Below, one piece after another: positions 57,000 through 64,000 of a stretch of 64,000 nucleotides of DNA. This DNA comes from Gordius sp. MW1 (lineage: Eukaryota > Nematomorpha > Gordioida > Gordea > Gordiidae). Below the pieces are notes generated by a model. It was given only the letters and a program-made list of their open reading frames with translations. It did no database searches and was not told the DNA's origin. The DNA lies in the NCBI GenBank assembly GCA_964036665.1, contig OZ038526.1, forward strand, positions 11,718,001 through 11,782,000, read 5' to 3'. Position numbers and translations under genes: made by a program. Numbering within the stretch: position 1 is the first letter of the stretch; each line of letters starts with the position of its first letter.

Positions 57000-57969
57000 A
57001 TTCCAAGTAGCGTTCTTTCTGACATACAGTTATTAGGTTGTTGTTGATAACTATCATTCGAAGAAATGTGAAATATAAGCATCCATCTGTGGGTATTAAA
57101 ATATATACGCTTATTAAGTGTTATATGTTTGTTAATTGTTATTATTGGCGATGCCAACAACACGGTGTGTGTTATGCTATAAGTGGCGTAGAAGGGGGGG
57201 GGGGGTGTCGGGTTAAAACACCCCCCCCCCCCCCCCCATTGATGAAAAATTAAAATTATTCGCAAAAAGTCAATGATATCAATAGGACTCTTGTTAGTGT
57301 TGCGCTGATAAAAGTTTTTTTTTATTCGATAGAAGTTTAATTCCAAATAATTAAGTATGTTGTATGCAAAAATATAGTAGAGATTCAATTTTAGATTAAT
57401 ATTAACTAATTCTGAGACTATTTATCAAAAAAGTTGCGTCACTGGGGTGTATGAAAATGAAAAGAAATTTCATTCTTAATTCCATCTAAAAAACTATTTC
57501 AATATTTAAATTATCTGAAAAATACAGCTAAATTTAAAATTCCCAAGCTGTTAACATACTTATTCAAACTTACTCTAAATTCCTTGTCCTTAGAAATTGC
57601 AAGTATGAATACTATGCTAGAGAAAAGCATAATAATAAACAAATAATATTAACACTCAAAGTAATGATAAAAAAGCGTTTAGCATTTATGCATACTTCAT
57701 TTTTTAAACTTACTTTCAAATTTATTTTTTACTTGTGCTATTTCTAGAGTAAAGATTGATGATAAAATTAAATTAAGAATTAATAATTTTTATGATATAG
57801 TAAATTGATTTTTTAGGCTACTTTAGATGATCATTACATCGCCAACTTTATTAAAGCGAATATAGCTGTATAAACCTATCCGGCATAGATGGGCTATTGT
57901 TGGAAAAAAACAAATAATAACCCTTTGAGACTGATGATTTTGTAACATAGTTATTCCTTATTTATCAAA
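57000..57969. other. AT-rich stretch with a poly-G/poly-C motif
   Basis: At 57180-57240, GGCGTAG is followed by about 12 G, then TGTCGGGTTAAAACA and about 17 C: a short relative of the poly-G MITE family. Otherwise nothing recognised. Confidence 0.45.
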
Positions 57970-59175
57970 TATTTTGTCCCAGCCGTGGAGTTTGTTTTGA
58001 TAAGTTTCTTCCATCATCGGGTAAGTGCCATGTCTTGATAAATTTGCCTGAATTTCATAATTTGTCGATTTGCCTTTTCACGTGATACGAGGTCTTCCTT
58101 CTCCTCTCTTGCCCGATAATTACTTGTCCAGACTTTTCTATTTGTATCATTCGGCTCCCTTCTTAATATATGCCCATACCACCTTATCTGATTTTCGTCA
58201 ATCATGTCCGCCATAGGTTGAAAAGTCACAATTGTCTTGAGAAAGTTATTTGTCATATGGGCGAGCTTAGTATGCCCCAATCTCCACAGTATGATTCTCA
58301 TTTCCGTGGCTTGTAATAACTTTTCTTCCATGGTGTTCAATGCTTATGTTTTTCCATAGAAACACCGGTCTTACGATGGATTAAGCTTTGCTCTTCCATA
58401 TTGGCATTTTCTTGTCGCATATTACACTATACCGGATATACTTCGCCATTTAAGCAACCCTATTGACCTCTGTTGCACAACCTCTCTGCATCGAACCGAG
58501 GTACATGAACCCTTTTTTTGGTTACTTTAGATGGTCATCTTGCGATGGTGTGCCTGTAACTTTAATCTCCATGTATACCTCTTTTCGATTGCTGACTTTA
58601 AAACCATATCCAGCTAAGCGCTTTGACCACTTTCCGACTTCTTCGAATACTTTCTTCTTTTTCTCACAAATAAATGTATCATCGGCCTTTTGAATGTCAC
58701 TTTTTATCGTGTTCATAGTTATATTAATTAGCAGATCCTTGATGTAATCCAATCTCAACCCGATAAGGTTTAGAGTCTCCAACTATCGTCCTAACGCACC
58801 AATTTGAGACCTAATAAATATTTTAATAAGCCGTACATTTGCGTAGGGATATTTTGTTTTGCCGAGCACCACCATATTAAATCGCGAAGGACCGTGTCAT
58901 AAGCTTTCTACAAGTCGATAAAAACCACGTTTTTTAGCCTTGATATTAAGATTGTTTTCATAAGTCCTGGAGTGGCGAGGATCTATTTGCCTTAGAATAA
59001 GGGTAAAATCGTGCTTCTCCATTAATTAGGAGTTCGCTCCAATATTCTGTTCAAGAGGTCGTCACTCCTTCTTGATGGTATCCGAGCAAAATAAGGTTTG
59101 ACCCTTCACGTTCTTGAATATTTTAAGAACTCATGGTCCAGTTTGTTTATTATCTCGGTATATGCGGCTTAAAGA
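57970..59175 (-). mobile_element. RTE-type LINE, copy D, 5'-truncated
   Basis: Minus strand, 3' end near 57975. Contains the C-terminal domain (58340-58014: IRWYGHILRREPNDTNRK), RT-end pieces (58782-58522: KWSKRLAGYGFKVS) and decayed RT to about 59170. Closely related to copies A and B rather than C. Confidence 0.8.
58014..58340 (-). pseudogene. RTE C-terminal domain fragment (copy D)
   Basis: 108 residues with NQIRWYGHILRREPNDTNR and QDMALTR, matching the copy A fragment at 30256-30564. Confidence 0.85.
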
Positions 59176-59282
59176 CTTTATATAGACGTGGTCTACTCAA
59201 ATACCTAAAAATCTATATACCTGAGAGTAAACCAAGATTATTTTGATCAGCATAATTTTTTGCATGATTATTATTAACATTT

Positions 59283-59450
59283 GTTAAATGGGCGTAGCCA
59301 GCATAGGAATTAGCGGGGGTGGAATAATGATTTAGGGAGAAGCAAAGTGATCATTTGACATTTTAGCCATTATTCTAATAAAGTTTAACGAAATTTTAGA
59401 TTTAAAGGTGGCAGCTGCCCCCCCCCCTTTGGCTATGCCATGCCCATTTA
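59283..59450. mobile_element. poly-G MITE, well-preserved ends
   Basis: AAATGGGCGTAGCCAGC at the left; CAGCTGCCCCCCCCC, TTGGCTATGCCATGCCCATTT at the right. About 165 bp. Confidence 0.7.
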
Positions 59451-59984
59451 TATATGTAATATATATATAAATGGGATCTAAAGAATCCCGTTGCAGGTAG
59501 CTAATTTGGCATGCTCATGTGAAAGTCGAAGGCATGAGGGAAAATCTAAGTGTGAACATAATCATGATATAAACTTATAAGTTTAAATGAATTTCGAAAT
59601 AAAATAGCAAGTTTGATTTGATAAATGGCTTTTTAAATTTTTTGTCCTGGTGTGAAATTTAAGTTCGGCCCTCATGGGAAAATTGCTAGCTACGTCATTG
59701 CTAATCGTAGTCTATTATGCAGGATAGAAATACATGAATAAATTTCTCGGATAGCCAAATGTTTTTCTCATTAAGACATATTTATCTCTCTCCATTATTT
59801 AATGCTCCAAGAAGACCAATAGACCTTATAAAACGTTCAAGTAAATACAATATTATCATGCGTATATAAACTGCATATCAAAAATTTGTTACAGGCGCGA
59901 TTACACATGTTAAACTAACGTGGTCTTATGAGCCATTTGTCGTAAGAGAGGGTAATTAAACAGTGTACACAAACAAGCTCCTGG

Positions 59985-60180
59985 GCGGAATCCCATTCAT
60001 AATGCCAATCATCCACAATGCCAATGTCTGTATTATTTTTAAGTAATAGCTCATTATACAGTTAATTCTATTATAATGATTATATTATATCTATGTGTAC
60101 TTATTGTACTTAATATTCCCTAAGAATTATGTTCAAAATAACGACAGTTCATAATACTGACAGCCTAACATATTAGACAT
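59985..60180 (-). repeat. dispersed repeat, inverted copy of 62590-62760
   Basis: Minus strand reads TGTCAGTATTATGAACTGTC, GTTATTTTGAAC, then GGATGATTGGCATTATGAAT; the same words in the same order occur at 62600-62750 on the plus strand. Confidence 0.6.
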
Positions 60181-60199
60181 TAAATCTATAATTAAAATT

Positions 60200-60740
60200 A
60201 GCAAAAAATATATGAACATATGTTTAAACAAATAATTGTATATTATACTATACATAGAATTATATATAAGCAATTATTACATATTTAATATAATATATTA
60301 TACACTAAATTATATAATTAATAAATACAAATTATTTGGTATAGGGTGGTATATAATTAAGTGTATATAATAAAATATATGCAATTATTTAAAAGCAATT
60401 CATACATACTAAATATATTAAATACTAAATAATATAATTAGAAAATACAAATTAGTTTGTTATAGGGTAGTATATAGTTAATACAATAAAATATATGTAA
60501 TTATATAAAAGCAATTTATAAATACTTAATATATTCAATACTAGATTATATAATTAATAAATACAAGTTAGTCTGGTAAAGGGTGGTATATAATTAAGTG
60601 TATATAATAAAATATGTGTAGTAATATAAAAGCAATTTATACATACTCAATATATTAAATACTAAATTATATAATTAACTAATACACGTAGTTTGGTATA
60701 GAGTGGTGTATAATTAAGCAATATATAATAAATTTATTAT
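60200..60740. repeat. AT-rich satellite, period about 116-121 bp
   Basis: Four to five diverged units marked by TATAGGGTGGTATATAATTA-type words at 60340, 60461, 60577 and 60697. Confidence 0.75.
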
Positions 60741-61573
60741 ATAAAGGATATCGTCTGAGTGCTATCTCATGCCTTTAGATTCTTGTTTACAAGTTGATTA
60801 ATGGAATATTTAGAATGATAATTGATATTTGAGAGGATAATCTCAGCTTAAACATATAAGAGATTTGCTAAAGTTTTTTTTGTACTTTAATAGAAAACAT
60901 ATTAAATTTTTAAAGGGCAATCTCTTTAGCCATTAGATTAAATAGAAATTATACATACAATTTATGATGCTATATAACTTAATTAGATCCTTAAAGATTG
61001 TAAAGGGATCATTACTAAATATGATTAGTATCAATGTGCATGTGATTAGATAAGTTTTTGTATTTAGTTTTTGCTATTTTAAAGCAAATTTATTTATACC
61101 TGAATCACTAACTATATCTATTTTATTTTTATCCACCTCAACTAATGTTTACTTATTGATGTACTGTTATATTGATATATAAGATGATTGATGGATGAAA
61201 CTCTTACCCCAATTTTTACAATACTTACAAAAGAGCCTAGAAAAAAATGCTTTAAAATCTTGTTCTTGTTTTAAAAAGATCTAATTAGAAAATGTTATAG
61301 CTGGTTGTGAAAATCTGGTAACTATTAATAACTTTTTAAGAGTGTGAATAATTTTATTTTTTACCAAACTTAATTTCAAGAAATATAAATAAGCTTAGAC
61401 TTTATAGCATTTCAAACTTTAAACTCTTATCTCAGCCCAGTATTTTGTGCAATCTTTTGCCACAGATTTTAAATTAAAAGTTTCACATTTAACAAGTTGT
61501 ACTTTTGCAAATCCTTTAAAACTTTCATATGTCTATGCTCTATATTGCTACTTAACAACATACATTGTAGCCT

Positions 61574-61579
61574 TTTATT
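61574..61579 (-). terminator. possible poly(A) signal
   Basis: AATAAA on the minus strand about 46 nt past the proposed stop of the 62456-61625 gene. Confidence 0.35.
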
Positions 61580-61624
61580 TGGTATTTTGACTTGTCATAT
61601 ATAGGTATGAGGAGTAATACAAGA

Positions 61625-62456
61625 TTAATCCCCTTTTTTGGGCCTAAGATATTCTGGAGAAGCCACTAGGTTAATAAATATAAATTAGTTGAATCTTAGA
61701 TATAAATACATATTTTGTGAAGATAATGAAATAAATAAATAAAACTAGGTAGTATAAATATCAAAAAATACCTCTGTCCATTTGATTGGTAACATCCATA
61801 ATTTGTGGATTATCAGTAGGTATGAAAAGACTTATTTGTGTATTATGACTAGCAATCTGCTGATCTAAAAAAAGATTAGAACAAATGCAGCAATACAATA
61901 CTTTGTGGCTGTTCTTGCCTAACTAAAACTGTAGGCAGTATTCTCGGATAGTTGGTTGAAACACCTAATGACTGGCTTCTTAGTGTATTATGACTAGCAA
62001 TCTGCTGATCTAAAAAAAGATTAGAACAAATTCAGCAATACAATACTTTGTGGCTGTTCTTGCCTAACTAAAACTGTAGGCAGTATTCTCGGATAGTTGG
62101 TTGAAACACTTATTGACTGGCTTCTTAGTGTATTATGACTAGCAATCTGCTGATCTAAAAAAAGATTAGAACAAATTCAGCAATACAATACTTTGTGGCT
62201 GTTCTTGCCTAACTAAAACTGTAGGCAGTATTCTTGGATAGTTGGTTGAAACACCTAATGACTGGCTTCTTAGTGTATTATGACTAGCAATCTGCTGATC
62301 TAAAAAAAGATTAGAACAAATGCAGCAATACATTGTGGCTGTCCCTGCACAATTAAGGCTCGAAGCAGCAGTTGATTAGATGCAGAGATAGATGGGTGAT
62401 CATTCTCGCCTATATAATATAAATTTGAAAATAAATGAAATTGCACTTGTAGGCAT
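61625..62456 (-). CDS. unknown gene with tandemly duplicated exons
   Basis: Proposed exons: 62456-62447, 62409-62332, 62299-62192, 62154-62047, 62009-61902, 61864-61772, 61665-61625. All introns are GT-AG; five are 32-37 nt. Phases agree throughout (each internal exon starts with two bases of a codon and ends with one). Three internal exons are near-identical, 108 nt each, encoding a 36-residue unit with QQIASHNTLRSQSLGVSTN and LPTVLVRQEQPQ. The upstream exon (SISASNQLLLRALIVQGQPQ) looks like a diverged relative, and the downstream exon starts identically (QQIASHNT) then differs. Product about 180 residues, Gln/Asn/Ser-rich, no recognised domain. The first and last exons are least certain. 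Function unknown. Confidence 0.5.
61841..62330 (-). repeat. 145-bp tandem repeat = one exon plus one intron per unit
   Basis: TATTATGACTAGCAATCTGC recurs at 61841, 61986, 62131 and 62276, exactly 145 bp apart, with very few differences among the three full units. Each unit is 108 nt of open frame plus a 37-nt GT-AG intron with a CTAAT branch-point-like word and a T7 tract. Confidence 0.9.
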
Positions 62457-62589
62457 GAATAATAAATGAAAATATTGATTGCACTTTGTGATATGGTAAA
62501 ATTTTAAAATAAACGTTAAAATCAACGTTATAATGATTGGTTGTTTACTTAAGATATGTGACATATTATATAAATTTCGATTGCGAAAT

Positions 62590-62760
62590 TGTCTATGAAT
62601 TTGATTGGTTGTCAGTATTATGAACGGTCGTTATTTTGAACAGAAGCGTTCCCTAACCCTAGCCCTAACCCTTTATTTTGATTGGTTAAGCCATTGGCGG
62701 TCTAAAGCATTGGCATTATGGACGATTGGCATTTTGAACAGAAGCGTCTGGGCGTCTTAG
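62590..62760 (+). repeat. dispersed repeat with telomere-like CCCTAA words
   Basis: TATTTTGAACAGAAGCGT occurs twice (62635 and 62733) around CCCTAACCCTAGCCCTAACCC. It lies between the two divergent genes and is an inverted match to 59985-60180. Three CCCTAA-type units are too few to call a telomere. Confidence 0.6.
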
Positions 62761-62776
62761 GGGCATAGATCTTGCG

Positions 62777-63050
62777 ATGATAAAATTAATTAATTTCAAA
62801 ATTAAAGACAATTACTTACACATAATAAAGCGTTTTTTATTTGAAAGTAAAGAAACGGTTAAGACTACTATAATAGAAGGTATTATGATGCTTAGTATAA
62901 AAAAAATTTCTAGATGGGAATACAAAGACTCCTAACAAGAGTGTTATAGGAAAATATGATGAACAGTATTTCAGTTACCATAGATTAAGCTTCTATGATC
63001 AAATTAGTGAATTAAATAAATATAGGTGTCAACAGCCTTCAAGCAAATGA
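62777..63050 (+). CDS. small unknown protein, two exons
   Basis: Exon 1 62777-62879 (ATG, 34 codons plus one base), 34-nt GT-AG intron 62880-62913 (G|GTATTATG ... TTTCTAG), exon 2 62914-63050 ending TGA. Product 79 residues: basic hydrophobic N-terminus (MIKLINFKIKDNYLHIIKRF) that could target mitochondria or a membrane, then a polar part with KYDEQYFSYHRLSFYDQISE and KYRCQQPSSK at the end. No family recognised. Removing the short intron links two frames that are otherwise each broken, and the size matches other introns here. Divergent from the 62456 gene, 320 bp apart. Confidence 0.45.
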
Positions 63051-64000
63051 TAGTTGTGTAATTACGATTTTGTGGACTGATCTTAATTGTTTATAAAATA
63101 ATTTACAATGGTTTTTGCATGATTTGGCTAGTGTTGCTAAATAAAGTCTATTTATTTAGGTCTATTAATCATTGCCTTTCAATTGCGAATAAACCACCTC
63201 AGATTTTGAGACAGAGTTATAGATGCTTAGTACCTAAAAACTGTTAATGGAGGGATTTATTATATAAATTAATTTTTAAAGGTCAGCTTAAATATTTTTC
63301 TTTAATTGATGGCTTTATTGTATATAGACATACAGTATCTGGTCTTATTAAAAATTTGGATGTTGTTGATGTTTAATTTTTGTAATTAAGGCATAGTTAA
63401 TTGTAATTTAACTTTCTTAGTGATTGTGCAGGTTAAAATATTTGTAGTGTTGAATTATTATTCAAAGTTAGAGAAATTTTGGGCTAAAATTAAATTACTT
63501 TTTTCAACAACAATTTGTAAAAAATTATAATTAGATTTTTAATAAATTAAATTTATAAATAGATGAGTTAATATATAATTTAGCCTCATTTGTTAACTTA
63601 GTTATTTTCTTTAGGCCCTCAGACTTAGGACCTATTTAAGTGAATTTAGAAGTTGATTGTAGTGTAAAACTAATTTAGCAATATTTTACCCTTTGTTGGT
63701 TTTACATACTTGAAATTTTCAATCTATTTACAAAAAATGGATATGAATAAAAATTTGTTCATTTTTGAGCTCTAGTTTAAATATAGGGCATTTCTGGAGG
63801 CCTGGGTCATATTGAACCAAATATCTGCTGTGGATTTTTATATAAGTTTTTTTTTGTTCTTTAGTGCCTGAAAAAAATAATATTTATTAGTTTCATAATC
63901 ATAACAGTTTAAACATCAAATTTTGCTGTATTTTAATTAATATTTGATATTTAGCATTTTCTATTTTTGTTAAGATGCTTCCTAATATATATAAATGTCT
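63051..64000. other. no gene recognised
   Basis: AT-rich sequence to the window end; no exon or repeat supported. Confidence 0.35.

Larger units (their letters stand above)
59451..61560. other. AT-rich stretch, satellite inside, no gene seen
   Basis: Apart from the satellite at 60200-60740 and a dispersed repeat at 59985-60180, no feature is supported. Confidence 0.4.

Noticed and set aside
62640-62665. Telomere or chromosome end
   Set aside because: Only three CCCTAA-type units, with unique sequence on both sides.

Overview
This window is very AT-rich nuclear DNA of an invertebrate animal (species not identifiable from the sequence). The evidence is a spliced nuclear gene for a mitochondrial ribosomal protein, GT-AG introns of only 32-37 nt, and a dense mix of animal-type transposons (RTE LINEs, Ty3/gypsy, hAT, piggyBac, Helentron/pearl-like elements). 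No bacterial gene, rRNA gene or CRISPR array is present.

Genes. The main cellular gene lies on the minus strand, 18220 to 321. Nine short exons join with compatible phases into a protein of about 403 residues that I recognise as mitochondrial ribosomal protein mL44 (MRPL44): an RNase III-like fold followed by a dsRNA-binding domain. Three of its introns are 35-36 nt, while one is about 12.8 kb and filled with repeats. At the right end two small genes of unknown function diverge from 62.46-62.78 kb. The minus-strand gene contains three copies of a 145-bp unit, each holding a 108-nt exon and a 37-nt intron. The plus-strand gene encodes 79 residues with one 34-nt intron.

Repeats, left to right. 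Six copies of a composite element (672-2565, 7838-10330, 11197-11795, 15672-16894, 29220-29637, 33556-35720) carry a terminal GGGCC/GGCCC hairpin, subterminal inverted repeats built on TTGCTATGCAATTTATGGGC, a tandem core of about 129 bp, and in some copies GGAC microsatellites. This is the architecture of Helentron-associated/pearl elements. hAT elements with 8-bp target duplications lie at 4980-5932, 22123-23712, 31585-31720, 37057-37989 and 50886-56986. piggyBac-family copies with TTAA ends lie at 24195-25046 and 48517-50086, with a fragment at 12010-12423. Two decayed Ty3/gypsy elements (18999-20260, 44986-47240), a non-LTR fragment with an endonuclease-like C-terminus (42740-43990) and four RTE LINE copies (25990-30560 split, 27734-30116, 53263-56364, 57970-59175) complete the set.

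Nesting gives relative ages. An RTE sits inside an RTE, with a composite element inside that. A 3.1-kb RTE sits inside a 6.1-kb hAT. A small piggyBac element sits inside a poly-G MITE. All transposon reading frames examined are broken, so the window is a repeat graveyard around one conserved gene and two small ones.
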